DNA from: an uncultured Clostridium sp.
GTDB taxonomy: Bacteria > Bacillota > Clostridia > TANB77 > CAG-508
Direction: 5' to 3'
Length of the DNA stretch: 55,661 nucleotides
Assembly: GCA_948437895.1 (NCBI GenBank)
Contig: CAOJKK010000007.1
Location: forward strand, 1 to 55,661
In this document: positions 18,481 through 27,623 of the stretch, piece by piece
Layout of the letters: every line of letters starts with the position of its first letter
Numbering within the stretch: position 1 is the first letter of the stretch
The notes under the pieces: generated by a model
Databases searched by the model: none
Told to the model about the DNA's origin: nothing
What the model saw: the letters and a program-made list of their open reading frames with translations, nothing else
Program-made: the position numbers and the translations under genes

Positions 18481-19431
18481 CTATCTTAAATGCTTCTTGC
18501 ATTCTTCTACTATTTTTGCTTTTGCTTGTTCAAATGGTAGGTTTATATTTCCTCCTGCGGCTCTTACATGTCCGCCGCCACCAAACATTAAGCATATGTC
18601 TGAAACATTAACATATTCATTAGAACGAAGAGAAATTTTATATCCATTATCAGTTTCTCTTAAGAATATCGAAACTTCTACTCCTTCTATATCTCTGCCT
18701 CTTTCTACTATTCCATCATGATCATTAATTCCTGCTCCTAATTTTTGCTCATCTTCTTTAGTTATATATGTAAATGTTATTTTTCCATCCTCTAAAAACT
18801 CTAATCTATTAGTAGCTATTCTTGTAAGTTCAAATCTTGTTTTAGATATTGTTTGTAATACCTTTTTATATACATCAGAAACATTTACTCCTCTGTTTAA
18901 TAATTCTGCTACAAACTCAAAGGTTTCTGCTGTAACACCTTTGTATTTAAATCCACCTGTATCTGTAATTATTCCTGTAAGCAGGCATGTTCCTATTTCT
19001 TTATCTATAATTATACCTAATGCTTCTAAAACAATTACTAATATTTGTGCACATGCTGGTGCTGTAGGATTAACGAAGTTATAGTCTGCAAACATTGTAT
19101 TAGAACTATGGTGATCTATTGATATTTTTGTATTTGCATCTTCAAAATACTTTGCAAATCCATTTAATCTTTTTATATCTCCACAGTCTAAAGCTATTGC
19201 TAAATCATAAACTTCATTTCTTCCTTCTTTTTTTATTTCACTACTATTTGGTAAAAACTCAAATGTTTTAGAATATTCAGGTATAACAACATCAGTATCT
19301 TTTCCTAACTGTTTAAGTCCTGCATATAAGGCTAAGCTACTTCCAATTGCATCTCCATCGGGCATTTCATGTGTAAGTATTACAATGTTTTTAGCCTTAT
19401 CTATTTCTTCAATAATATTATCTAAAGTCAT
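18481..19431 (-). CDS. nrnA: DHH-family oligoribonuclease / pAp phosphatase
   Basis: A 316-aa DHH/DHHA1 protein that degrades nanoRNAs and pAp in Firmicutes. Metal-binding motifs are intact: HEMPDGDAIGSSLAL, ALDCGD, the DHH motif in SIDHHSSNTMFADYN, and TDTGGFKYKG. The DHHA1 glycine-rich motif MFGGGGHVRAAG is near the end. The ATG at 19431 has AAGGAG upstream; the open frame to 19503 runs through a repeat and is not used. The gene is flanked on both sides by copies of an 83-bp repeat. Confidence 0.93.
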   Translation of the reverse strand: MTLDNIIEEIDKAKNIVILTHEMPDGDAIGSSLALYAGLKQLGKDTDVVIPEYSKTFEFLPNSSEIKKEGRNEVYDLAIALDCGDIKRLNGFAKYFEDANTKISIDHHSSNTMFADYNFVNPTAPACAQILVIVLEALGIIIDKEIGTCLLTGIITDTGGFKYKGVTAETFEFVAELLNRGVNVSDVYKKVLQTISKTRFELTRIATNRLEFLEDGKITFTYITKEDEQKLGAGINDHDGIVERGRDIEGVEVSIFLRETDNGYKISLRSNEYVNVSDICLMFGGGGHVRAAGGNINLPFEQAKAKIVEECKKHLR

Positions 19432-19443
19432 ATTTATCTCCTT

Positions 19444-19527
19444 ATTTGTAAGGGGACACATCTTTCCCCTTTGTCTTTCTCTAAGGATAAGATACATCCC
19501 CATACTTGAATCGCTGGTGATGTCAGT
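19444..19527 (-). repeat. GGGAC-type repeat, 84 bp, copy 2
   Basis: Partner of the copy at 18383-18465, same orientation. It lies between the rbfA stop and the nrnA ribosome site. Confidence 0.85.
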
Positions 19528-19555
19528 TCTCTTAATCCTCTACTCTTTATTTTTA

Positions 19556-19927
19556 TTAATCTTCTGGTTTAATATCCTTGATTATATCTTTTAGAATTGT
19601 ATCTATTTTTTCTCCATATTGCATTGAATCATCTAATTCAAATACTAATTCAGGTGTAACTCTCAAATTTATCTTTTCAGCAATTCTACTTCTAATAAAT
19701 CCAGAAGATGATTTAAGTCCTGCTATTGTATGTTTTATATTCTTAGAGTTAAGAACACTTACATATACTCTAGCATATCTCAAATCTGGAGAAATTTTAA
19801 CAGATGTTACACTAATTATTCCTGTTACATTTGAATTAGTAACCTCATAATTAATTATATTACTAATTTCTCTTTTTAATTCTTCATTTATTCTATTAAG
19901 CCTATTACTTTCACTTTGTCTTTTCAT
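19556..19927 (-). CDS. rbfA: 30S ribosome-binding factor RbfA
   Basis: A 123-aa KH-type assembly factor that binds immature 30S subunits. The N-terminus has RLNRINEELKREISNIIN, the middle LRYARVYVSVLNS, and the C-terminus RVTPELVFELDDSMQYGEKID, all typical. It follows infB with a short gap, the usual order. AAGGAG precedes the ATG. Confidence 0.97.
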   Translation of the reverse strand: MKRQSESNRLNRINEELKREISNIINYEVTNSNVTGIISVTSVKISPDLRYARVYVSVLNSKNIKHTIAGLKSSSGFIRSRIAEKINLRVTPELVFELDDSMQYGEKIDTILKDIIKDIKPED

Positions 19928-19944
19928 TTTATCTCCTTAAAGTT

Positions 19945-22839
19945 TTATTGTTTTACTTGTTCCATAACAAATGCTTCAATGATGTCTCCTTCTTTAATAT
20001 CATTATAGTTTTCAATTTGAATACCACATTCATATCCTGATGCTACTTCTTTTGCATCGTCTTTCATTCTCTTTAATGATACTAATTTACCATCATGTAT
20101 TACAACATTATCTCTTAATACTCTTACTCCTGCATTTCTTGCAACTTTTCCATTTGTTACATAGCATCCTGCAATTGTACCAACATCAGAAATTTTAAAT
20201 GTTTGTCTTACTTCTGCATTACCAATTACTACTTCTTTAAATACTGGATCTAGCATTCCTTTCATTGCTGCTTCAACATCTTCAATAGCATTATATATTA
20301 CAGAATATGTTTTTATTTCTACATCTTCTTTTTCTGCCATATCTTTTGCTATAGGTTGTGGTCTTACGTTAAATCCAATGATTATTGCATTTGAAACATT
20401 TGCAAGTGTAACGTCACTTTCAGTTATAGCACCAACATTTGCATGTATTACTTTAACTTTTACTTCATCATTAGATAATTTTTCTAAAGATTGTTTTACA
20501 GCTTCTACAGAACCTTGAACATCTGCTTTTACTATAAGATTTAATTGTTTCAAGCTTCCTTTTTCTATTTGGCTAAATAAATCATCTAATGTAACTTTTG
20601 TAGTTGCATTTAATGCTTTATCTCTTGCTTGACGTTTTCTTCTTTCCATTAAGTGTTTAGCAGTTTTTTCATCTTTTACTTCATAGAATGTTTCTCCTGC
20701 TTCTGGAACTTCTGCAAGTCCTGTTATCTCTACTGGTGTTGATGGACCTGCTTTTTTAACTTTCTTACCTTTATCATTTGTCATTGTTCTTATTCTACCG
20801 ATAACTGAACCAACTAATATTGTATCACCAACATCTAAAGTACCACGTTGTACAAGCATTGTAGCTACTGGTCCTTTTGCTTTATCTAGTTTTGCTTCTA
20901 TAACTACACCTTTAGATTGTTTATTAGGGTTAGCTTTTAATTCTTTCATATCAGCCACTAACAATACCATTTCTAGTAAGTTATCTATATTAATTCTTTT
21001 CTTTGCTGAGATTGGCACAAATATTGTGTCTCCTCCCCATTCTTCAGAAACTAATTCATATTCAGCAAGTTCTTGTTTTACTTTGTCTGGGTTTGCACCT
21101 TCTACATCAATTTTGTTAATTGCAACAATTATAGGTATTCCTGCAGCTTTAGCATGGTTTATAGCTTCTACTGTTTGAGGCATTACTCCATCATTTGCAG
21201 CAACTACAAGTATTGCTATGTCAGTTATTTGTGCTCCTCTTGCTCTCATTGCAGTAAATGCTTCATGTCCTGGTGTATCTAAGAAAGTAATTTCTCTTCC
21301 ATTTACATCAACTTTATATGCACCAATATGTTGTGTAATTCCTCCTGCTTCACCTTCTATTACATTTGTTTCTCTTACTGCATCTAGAAGTGATGTTTTA
21401 CCATGATCTACGTGTCCCATAACAACAATTACTGGTGGTCTTGGTTTTAAGTCTTCTTCTCTATCTTCGCTATCATCAAATAGGATATCTTCATCTGTAA
21501 CTACTTCTTTTTTATGCGCAGTTACACCAAATTCTTCTGCAATTAAAAATGCTGTATCAAAATCAACTTCATTATTTATTGTTGCCAAAATTCCATATCC
21601 TAATAATTTTTTTATGATTTCGCTACTTGTCTTTTTAAGTTCTGCACTTAAATCTTTAACACTTATAGTTTCTGGTATTGTAATATCTGTTAAATCAAAT
21701 ATTTTCTGTTTTACTCTGTTTTCATTTTGTTGTAGTCTCTTTTTACTTCTTCTTCCTCTTGTTGTAGTTAAATCATAATAATCAAGCATTGAACCCTCAT
21801 CGAACATATTTGATAATCTATTTTCTTGTTTTAAATCTTTTAATTTATGGCTACTTATTTCCTCATAACCGTTTTTTCTTGATCTTGAAGTTTTCTTATT
21901 TGCTTTTTCTTCATATCTATTATTTTTTTGTTTATCTATAGCTTTATTTGAATATTCTCTTACATTTTCTTTCTCAACAACATCTGCTGACATAATGTTT
22001 TTAATGTTCTTTTCAATTCCTCTTTCATCAAGAGGTCTTCTTCCAAAGTTTGATTGTCCTTGTCCGTTTCTATTAAATGGTCTATTTCCATTGTTTTGAT
22101 TATTATATGGTCTTCCACCGTTTTGTCCGTTTCTGTTAAATGGTCTATTTTCACCATTACCATTTTGGAAATTTCTATTATTGTTATATGGTCTATTTCC
22201 ATTTTGGTTATTATATGGTCTATGATTATTATTGTATCCATCTCTATTAAATGGTCTATTTCCACCATTGTTATTTTGATAATCTCTATTATTGTTGTTA
22301 TATGGTCTTGTTTGGGCAAAATTATTGCTTCTTCTTTCTGTTTGAACTTGTGGTTTTTCTTCTACTACAGCTATTTCCTCTGCACTTTCTTTTACTTCTT
22401 CTTGTGCTTTTGGCTCTTGTTTTGCTTCAGCTTTAGGTTTTTCTGGAGTATTAGTTTTTGTACCAAATAATTCACTTACTGTAAGAGGTTTATTAGGTTT
22501 ATTTCTATAAACAATGTTATAGTCTGTTTTTCTTTCTCTTTCAATAAAACCTACATCTCTATTTTGTTTCTTTTCTTGTGCCTTTTTTTCTTCTTTTACT
22601 TTTTCATTCTCATCATCTGATACAATCACTGCTCTTCTTATGATAACAGGTCCTTCTTTTTTATCTTTTACTTCTTTTTTTACTCCTGTGAATTTTGCTT
22701 CTAGTTTTTTCGCATCTGATTCATCAATGCTACTCATATGTGATTTTACATCAAGCCCTAATTCTATTGCTTTTTCTAAAACCTCTTTACTATTTACTCC
22801 TATTTTTTTTGCTATTTCATGTATTTTCATTTTACCCAA
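19945..22839 (-). CDS. infB: Translation initiation factor IF-2
   Basis: About 964 aa. IF-2 places initiator tRNA on the 30S subunit. Order: an N-terminal IF2N helix bundle ([20 protein letters not shown]), a long low-complexity linker, a second IF2N segment, the G domain ([24 protein letters not shown]), then domains II-IV. The linker (about residues 165-275) is an Asn/Gly/Arg-rich tandem array of [12 protein letters not shown]- and RPYNNNN-like units. The TTG at 22839 is preferred because GGGGGTG lies 8 nt upstream; the ATG nine bases in is the alternative. It lies between ylxR and rbfA. Confidence 0.96.
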   Translation of the reverse strand: MGKMKIHEIAKKIGVNSKEVLEKAIELGLDVKSHMSSIDESDAKKLEAKFTGVKKEVKDKKEGPVIIRRAVIVSDDENEKVKEEKKAQEKKQNRDVGFIERERKTDYNIVYRNKPNKPLTVSELFGTKTNTPEKPKAEAKQEPKAQEEVKESAEEIAVVEEKPQVQTERRSNNFAQTRPYNNNNRDYQNNNGGNRPFNRDGYNNNHRPYNNQNGNRPYNNNRNFQNGNGENRPFNRNGQNGGRPYNNQNNGNRPFNRNGQGQSNFGRRPLDERGIEKNIKNIMSADVVEKENVREYSNKAIDKQKNNRYEEKANKKTSRSRKNGYEEISSHKLKDLKQENRLSNMFDEGSMLDYYDLTTTRGRRSKKRLQQNENRVKQKIFDLTDITIPETISVKDLSAELKKTSSEIIKKLLGYGILATINNEVDFDTAFLIAEEFGVTAHKKEVVTDEDILFDDSEDREEDLKPRPPVIVVMGHVDHGKTSLLDAVRETNVIEGEAGGITQHIGAYKVDVNGREITFLDTPGHEAFTAMRARGAQITDIAILVVAANDGVMPQTVEAINHAKAAGIPIIVAINKIDVEGANPDKVKQELAEYELVSEEWGGDTIFVPISAKKRINIDNLLEMVLLVADMKELKANPNKQSKGVVIEAKLDKAKGPVATMLVQRGTLDVGDTILVGSVIGRIRTMTNDKGKKVKKAGPSTPVEITGLAEVPEAGETFYEVKDEKTAKHLMERRKRQARDKALNATTKVTLDDLFSQIEKGSLKQLNLIVKADVQGSVEAVKQSLEKLSNDEVKVKVIHANVGAITESDVTLANVSNAIIIGFNVRPQPIAKDMAEKEDVEIKTYSVIYNAIEDVEAAMKGMLDPVFKEVVIGNAEVRQTFKISDVGTIAGCYVTNGKVARNAGVRVLRDNVVIHDGKLVSLKRMKDDAKEVASGYECGIQIENYNDIKEGDIIEAFVMEQVKQ

Positions 22840-22886
22840 TAGTATCACCCCCACAAATTGCTTTACATTTAAGTATTTTTTTGTTT

Positions 22887-23156
22887 TTACTTATCAATAA
22901 TTACACCCCTTAAATTTTTATAAATTTCTTCATCTATTTTAGTTTCAAAAACTCTTTCTAATCTTTTTGATTTTATAACTTTCTCTAGACAATCTGTATT
23001 ATCACATATATATGCTCCTCTACCTGATAACTTTCCGGTTTTGTCTATTGAAATGTTTCCTTCTTTGTTCATAACAATTCTAATAAGATCTGATTTATCT
23101 TTTTTAGTATTGCATCCCATGCACATTCTTTGTACAACTTTTTTCATATTACTCAT
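22887..23156 (-). CDS. ylxR: YlxR family RNA-binding protein
   Basis: An 89-aa DUF448 protein. The signature [19 protein letters not shown] is at the N-terminus, followed by [27 protein letters not shown]. subtilis YlxR has been linked to RNase P control. It overlaps the nusA stop by 8 nt. The L7Ae-like ylxQ, usually found between ylxR and infB, is absent. Confidence 0.95.
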   Translation of the reverse strand: MSNMKKVVQRMCMGCNTKKDKSDLIRIVMNKEGNISIDKTGKLSGRGAYICDNTDCLEKVIKSKRLERVFETKIDEEIYKNLRGVIIDK

Positions 23157-24285
23157 TTCCTTCTACAGTTTCTTCCTCTACAGTATCTATAACTTCTGCA
23201 TCTTCTACTTCTTCATTTTGTTGTTTTTCCAGTAATTCTCTGAATTGAGATTCACTTTTTATATCTATTTTCCAATTTGTTAATTTGGCAGCAAGTCTTG
23301 CATTTTGTCCTGATTTTCCAATTGCTAAAGATAATTGATCATCTGGAACTATAACTTGTGCAAATCTTTCTTCTTCTCTTACATCTACTGCCATTACTTG
23401 TGCTGGAAGTAGTGCTGCTGAAATAAATATTGCTGGATCTTCATTCCATTCTATAACATCTATTTTTTCACCTTTTAATTCGTTTATTATATTTTGAATT
23501 CTTATACCTTTTTGTCCTACACATGAGCCAACTGGGTCAATATTTTCATTTGTAGAATATACTGCAACTTTACTTCTTGATCCTGCATCTCTTGATACAC
23601 TTTTTATTTCTATTAATCCTTCATATATTTCTGGTATTTCAAATTCAAATAATTTTCTTACAAAGTCTGGATGACTTCTTGAAACTAATACTTGTGGTGC
23701 ACCTTTAATTCCTTTTTCTACACTTACAACATAAGCTCTTACTTTATCATTTACTCTATATACTTCAGTAGGTATTTGATCTTTTACAAGCATTATTCCT
23801 TCTAATCTTCCTAAATCTAATACTACTGTTCCACCATCTGCTTTTTGTACTATTCCAGAAACTATTTCTCCTTTTCTGTCATTATATTCAGTAAATACCA
23901 TGTTTCTTTCTGCTTCTCTTATTTTTTGTACTATAACCTGTTTTGCTGTTTGAGCCGCTATTCTACCAAAGTCTCTAGGAATAATTTCAAATTCTACTGT
24001 ATCTCCAACTTTAACATCTTTATCTTCCTCTTTAGCTTCTTCTAAACTAATTTGTAACATTTCGTCTTCTACAACTTCAACAACTTCTTTTACAGAATAT
24101 ACTTTTATATCACCTGTTTTTTCATCCATTGTTACTTTTACATTTTCAGCAGAATCAAAGTTTCTTTTATATGCTGTTACTAATGCTGTTTCTAATGATT
24201 CTAATAAATATTCTTTGTTTATTCCTCTTTCTTTTTCTAATTCTTCGATTGCAGTTATTAATTCTTTAGTTTCAATTGATTTCAT
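23149..24285 (-). CDS. nusA: Transcription termination/antitermination factor NusA
   Basis: A 378-aa NusA that binds RNA polymerase and modulates pausing and termination. Order: N-terminal polymerase-binding domain (1-125), S1 domain (GEIVSGIVQKADGGTVVLDLG), then two KH domains (DPVGSCVGQKGIRIQNI and LAIGKSGQNARLAAKLT). A short acidic Glu/Val tail of about 25 residues follows. It is the second gene of the rimP-nusA-ylxR-infB-rbfA operon. Confidence 0.98.
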   Translation of the reverse strand: MKSIETKELITAIEELEKERGINKEYLLESLETALVTAYKRNFDSAENVKVTMDEKTGDIKVYSVKEVVEVVEDEMLQISLEEAKEEDKDVKVGDTVEFEIIPRDFGRIAAQTAKQVIVQKIREAERNMVFTEYNDRKGEIVSGIVQKADGGTVVLDLGRLEGIMLVKDQIPTEVYRVNDKVRAYVVSVEKGIKGAPQVLVSRSHPDFVRKLFEFEIPEIYEGLIEIKSVSRDAGSRSKVAVYSTNENIDPVGSCVGQKGIRIQNIINELKGEKIDVIEWNEDPAIFISAALLPAQVMAVDVREEERFAQVIVPDDQLSLAIGKSGQNARLAAKLTNWKIDIKSESQFRELLEKQQNEEVEDAEVIDTVEEETVEGNE

Positions 24286-24303
24286 TTTTAATCATCCTTT
24301 CTA

Positions 24304-24756
24304 TTACCAGTTATATACTGTTTTTATTTGTGATATATTTTTTCTATCTATCTTTATTTCTCGCTCATTAAAGATAGTTATATAGTCATTACTAAAATCT
24401 TTTAGTATTCCTTTGTATTGTTTTTGTCCATCTAATTGCTTGAATAATTTTATTTGAACTTCATTATCTATATTATCTTTTAAATGTTTTTCTTTTTTTA
24501 AGACTCTTTCTATTCCTGGAGATGATACTTCTAAAAAGTATTGTTCTTTAATGTAGTCTTCTTTGTCTAAAATTTCAGTTATTCCATTGCTTACTTTTTC
24601 GCAATCATCTAAGTCTATTCCTTTCTCAGAATCAATATATATTCTTAAGAAATAATCTTTTCCTTCTTTTACATATTCAACATCATACAATTCATAACCT
24701 AAATTATTAATTGCTTTAGATATTAAAGTTTCAACTTTCTCTTCAATCTTTGCCAA
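24304..24756 (-). CDS. rimP: Ribosome maturation factor RimP
   Basis: A 150-aa 30S assembly factor. It has the N-terminal alpha/beta domain (YELYDVEYVKEGKDYFLRIYID), the motif LDDCEKVSNGITEILD and SSPGIERVL, then a C-terminal SH3-like domain. The start is a TTG with AAAAGGAG upstream; no ATG is available. It leads the nusA operon, normal for Firmicutes. Confidence 0.97.
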   Translation of the reverse strand: MAKIEEKVETLISKAINNLGYELYDVEYVKEGKDYFLRIYIDSEKGIDLDDCEKVSNGITEILDKEDYIKEQYFLEVSSPGIERVLKKEKHLKDNIDNEVQIKLFKQLDGQKQYKGILKDFSNDYITIFNEREIKIDRKNISQIKTVYNW

Positions 24757-24782
24757 GCTAATTTTCTCCTTTTCAAAATTTA

Positions 24783-24805
24783 AGAGTGGGATTTGTTCCC
24801 ACCCT
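24783..24805 (-). promoter_or_regulatory. Leader hairpin upstream of rimP
   Basis: AGGGTGGGA-ACAAA-TCCCACTCT on the minus strand, a 9-bp stem in the 5' UTR of the nusA operon, followed by only a weak U-stretch. It could be an attenuator or a NusA-responsive element. Confidence 0.5.
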
Positions 24806-24832
24806 TCTAGTTATTTTTTCATTTGCTTTAAT

Positions 24833-24861
24833 ATTATATACTGATTTTTCAAAAAAATCAA
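24833..24861 (-). promoter_or_regulatory. Promoter of the rimP-nusA-infB operon
   Basis: TTGATT (24861-24856), a 17-bp spacer and TATAAT (24838-24833) on the minus strand. Confidence 0.75.
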
Positions 24862-24930
24862 GTTTTTTCCAATAAAAACTTATATTTTCCATATGTATAT
24901 TTATTTTTTATTTATATAAAATAATATATT

Positions 24931-25566
24931 ATGAATCAAATTTTATTTAATAATGATGATAATAGCAATTGTATTAAAAAAGATAACTCAAAAAAATTCA
25001 GACTATTACTTTATTTTTCGTTAATTTTAGTTATCTGTTTAGTATCATATTGTATGTATAGTTATTATAGAAAAAATAAAAATGAAGACCTTTCCGAAAT
25101 CATATTAAGTAGTTTTAATATTCAGCGTTTATACTCATATGAAGATAATTATACAACTATTTCTTTGAATGATAAGGAAAGATATTTTGTAATTGGTAGT
25201 ATAGAAATTCCATCTATAAAAATAACATACCCAATACTTTCTGATGCAAATGATGAACTATTAAAAATTGCCCCATGCAGATTTTATGGACCATATCCAA
25301 ATAAAGTAGGTAATCTTTGTATAGCTGGTCATAACTATGATGATGAGCGTTTTTTCAGTAATTTATATAAATTAAATGTTGGGGATAAAATAAATATATA
25401 TGATTCTAGAAGTTCATTAATTAGTTACTATATTTATGATAAATATGAAATTAATAAAGAAGATACCTCATGTACTTCACAAGACACTAATGGAAACATG
25501 GAGATTACTTTAGTTACATGCAACAATCTAAATGGTAACAGATTAATAATTAAAGCAAAACAATAG
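24931..25566 (+). CDS. Sortase
   Basis: A 211-aa membrane-anchored transpeptidase. One membrane segment lies near residues 26-43 after a charged, Asn-rich N-terminus. The sortase fold begins at GSIEIPSIKITYPI. Catalytic residues are visible: His in LCIAGHNYD, Cys in ITLVTCNN (TLxTC-like) and Arg in GNRLIIKAK. It most resembles the short class D/E-type sortases, but the class is not certain. I see no ribosome site before the ATG, so initiation may be weak or use a very short leader. It faces a gene for a protein with an IPYTG sorting signal. Confidence 0.88.
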   Translation: MNQILFNNDDNSNCIKKDNSKKFRLLLYFSLILVICLVSYCMYSYYRKNKNEDLSEIILSSFNIQRLYSYEDNYTTISLNDKERYFVIGSIEIPSIKITYPILSDANDELLKIAPCRFYGPYPNKVGNLCIAGHNYDDERFFSNLYKLNVGDKINIYDSRSSLISYYIYDKYEINKEDTSCTSQDTNGNMEITLVTCNNLNGNRLIIKAKQ

Positions 25567-25597
25567 AGACTATTTTTTAAATAGTCTCTAACATTTT
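25564..25597. terminator. Bidirectional terminator between sortase and its probable substrate
   Basis: A 12-bp perfect stem (25564-25575 with 25579-25590) that includes the sortase stop codon, with T-rich flanks on both strands. Confidence 0.75.
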
Positions 25598-25602
25598 AAT
25601 TA

Positions 25603-25956
25603 TTATACATTATATTCTCTTATTTTTTTGTATGCATATACTGCTGATATTCCGCAAATTGCAATTATTAATATAACTGAATAATCTACTCCTGTATATG
25701 GTATAGTTGCTGTTGTGTTATTTGTATTATTTGTTGTTGCAACTATATTACTTGTTGTGTTGTTGTTTGTTGCTGTATTATTTGTATTGTTTTGTGTATT
25801 ATTATCAGGAATTGCTTCAAATGAATTGTTTCCTGCATTATTTCCTAATAATTCATTAATTGAGCTTGCATCTGATGCAAATACTGTTGTTGTAATCGCT
25901 AAAATTAGTGCGATAATTGATATTATACATATTATTAATTCTTTTGTTTTTGACAT
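25603..25956 (-). CDS. Small surface protein with an IPYTG sorting signal
   Basis: A 117-aa secreted protein. The signal peptide (about 1-27) ends at TVFASDA. A short SSINELLGNN segment and an Asn/Thr-rich spacer (about 52-83) follow. The C-terminus has IPYTG, then a hydrophobic stretch (VDYSVILIIAICGISAVYAY) and a basic tail KKIREYNV. This is the layout of a sortase substrate with an LPxTG-like signal. The convergent sortase next door is the likely anchoring enzyme. The mature part is so short that it may act as a stalk or small cell-wall anchor. Confidence 0.82.
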   Translation of the reverse strand: MSKTKELIICIISIIALILAITTTVFASDASSINELLGNNAGNNSFEAIPDNNTQNNTNNTATNNNTTSNIVATTNNTNNTTATIPYTGVDYSVILIIAICGISAVYAYKKIREYNV

Positions 25957-26067
25957 TTTACCTATCTCCTCTTTAATTTTATAATATTATTATAAATTAT
26001 TCTTCTATATTTATACAACATTTTTCAAAATATTGCAATACTTTTTTTAATTTTTTTATATTTTATT

Positions 26068-27159
26068 TTATACATTAAATTTAAATAATACTATGTCTCC
26101 TTCTTGCATAATGTATTCTTTTCCTTCTGATCTAACTAATCCTTTCTCTCTAGCAGCATTCATTGATCCTTCTCTTATTAAATCATCATATGATACTATT
26201 TCTGCTTTTATAAATCCTCTTTGAATATCTGAGTGTATTTTACCTGCTGCCACTGGTGCTTTTGTTCCTTTTTTTATTGTCCATGCCCTAACTTCTGGTT
26301 CTCCAGCTGTTAAAAAAGACATTAGTCCTAATAGAGAATAGCTTTCTTTTATAACCCTATCTAATCCTGATTCTTCTAAACCTAAGGCTTCTAACATTTC
26401 TTTTTTATCTTCTTCCTCTAGTCCCGTTAATTCTTCTTCAATTTTTGCACAAAGTGGAATTGCTATAGTATCTTCAGATTTAGCATATTCTTTTACTTTG
26501 ATAACATTTTCGTCATTTTCACTATTCTCTAGTTGTTCCTCCGAAACATTACATATGTACAAAATTGGTTTTGCTGTAAGAAACATTATCTCTTTTAACA
26601 TTTCTATTTCATCTTCATTAAATTCCATTGTTCTAACTGGTTTTTCTTCTTCTAAATGATTCTTTATTCTTTCTAAACAGTCTATTTCTGATTGATATTT
26701 TTTGTCTGATTTTAACATCTTTTTAGCTTTATCTAATCTTTTTTCTACTGTCTCTATATCTGCAAATATTAATTCTAAATTTATTGTCTCTATATCTCTT
26801 AATGGATCTATACTACCATCAACATGTACAATATTAGGATTTTCAAAACATCTCACAACTTGTGCAATTGCATCAACTTCTCTTATATGTGCCAAAAATT
26901 TATTACCAAGTCCTTCTCCTTTACTTGCGCCTTTAACTAAACCTGCAATATCTACAAACTCCACAATTGCATGTGTTGTTTTTTCAGCATTATACATTTT
27001 AGTTAATACATCTAATCTTTCATCTGGTACTGGTACAACTCCTACATTTGGTTCAATTGTACAAAATGGATAATTTGCACATTCTGCTCCTGCGTTTGTT
27101 ATGCTATTAAACATTGTACTTTTTCCTACATTTGGTAATCCAACAATTCCTATTTTCAT
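26068..27159 (-). CDS. ychF: Redox-regulated ATPase YchF
   Basis: A 363-aa OBG-family P-loop protein that prefers ATP. G1 is GLPNVGKSTMFN, followed by FVDIAGLVKGASKGEGLGNKFL and a C-terminal TGS domain ending YIMQEGDIVLFKFNV. Length is typical. It is a single gene with GAGG before the ATG. Confidence 0.97.
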   Translation of the reverse strand: MKIGIVGLPNVGKSTMFNSITNAGAECANYPFCTIEPNVGVVPVPDERLDVLTKMYNAEKTTHAIVEFVDIAGLVKGASKGEGLGNKFLAHIREVDAIAQVVRCFENPNIVHVDGSIDPLRDIETINLELIFADIETVEKRLDKAKKMLKSDKKYQSEIDCLERIKNHLEEEKPVRTMEFNEDEIEMLKEIMFLTAKPILYICNVSEEQLENSENDENVIKVKEYAKSEDTIAIPLCAKIEEELTGLEEEDKKEMLEALGLEESGLDRVIKESYSLLGLMSFLTAGEPEVRAWTIKKGTKAPVAAGKIHSDIQRGFIKAEIVSYDDLIREGSMNAAREKGLVRSEGKEYIMQEGDIVLFKFNV

Positions 27160-27178
27160 ATTCTACTCCTCTGCTTAT

Positions 27179-27207
27179 TTGTTTTTATTGTTAATTTGTG
27201 ATATAAT
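27179..27207 (+). promoter_or_regulatory. Promoter of the 27240 micro-gene
   Basis: TTGTTT (27179-27184), a 17-bp spacer and TATAAT (27202-27207). Confidence 0.65.
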
Positions 27208-27239
27208 ATTATTAATTTCTTTATGGAAGGAGGGTGTTT

Positions 27240-27389
27240 ATGCCAGAGCATTATCAGCCTGAATATGTTGAAACGCCTTTTTGGGCATCGGCTAATTCAT
27301 GGGCAATTCGCAAAAAGGAAAATATATCTACTTCTGAAAGTAGTATGCCTGACTATTTTTCAATGCAGTCTTTTCCTTTGAGCAAATAA
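27240..27389 (+). CDS. Micro-gene, 49 aa, unknown
   Basis: The ATG at 27240 follows AGGAGGG; the protein begins MPEHYQPEYVETPFWAS and ends QSFPLSK. It is rich in aromatic residues and proline early and serine late, with no membrane segment. It has a promoter, a strong ribosome site and a terminator, so expression is likely although I know no family. Confidence 0.65.
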   Translation: MPEHYQPEYVETPFWASANSWAIRKKENISTSESSMPDYFSMQSFPLSK

Positions 27390-27409
27390 GGCAATACCCT
27401 TAATTGAGG

Positions 27410-27456
27410 CACATATAACTTCTGATATTTCGTTAGTTATATGTGTTCTCTTTTTC
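27410..27456 (+). terminator. Terminator of the 27240 micro-gene
   Basis: An 11-bp perfect stem (27410-27420 with 27435-27445) followed by TTCTCTTTTTC. Confidence 0.85.
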
Positions 27457-27470
27457 ATTATATCATTTTA

Positions 27471-27546
27471 TGGAGCTTCCAGCCGGAATTGAACCGGCGA
27501 CCCCTGCCTTACCATGGCAGTGCTCTACCTACTGAGCTATAGAAGC
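27471..27546 (-). tRNA. tRNA-Thr (anticodon GGT)
   Basis: A 76-nt cloverleaf on the minus strand. The anticodon stem CTGCC/GGCAG holds the loop ATGGTAA, giving anticodon GGT (reads ACC/ACU). The D-arm AGCTCAGTAGGTAGAGCA and T-arm GGTTCAATTCC are canonical and CCA is encoded. Confidence 0.95.
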
Positions 27547-27566
27547 ATTTAAATTTTTGCAAGGTT

Positions 27567-27620
27567 TGAGGGACAAACCTCGATTATGTGTATTTCTCAT
27601 AGATCGAGGAATGTCCCTCA
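27567..27620 (-). repeat. GGGAC-type palindromic repeat behind sigH
   Basis: TGAGGGACA, then CCTCGAT, an 18-nt loop, ATCGAGG and TGTCCCTCA: two nested arms forming a long hairpin. It begins 3 nt behind the sigH stop and could act as its terminator. Confidence 0.85.
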
Positions 27621-27623
27621 TTT

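Noticed and set aside
22005-22340. CRISPR-like array in the infB region
   Set aside because: The repeats are in-frame coding repeats of the IF-2 linker with no unique spacers.
21960-22470. Overlapping open frames opposite and alongside infB
   Set aside because: They are shadows of the repetitive IF-2 linker, rich in Ile, Met and His, with no ribosome site of their own.
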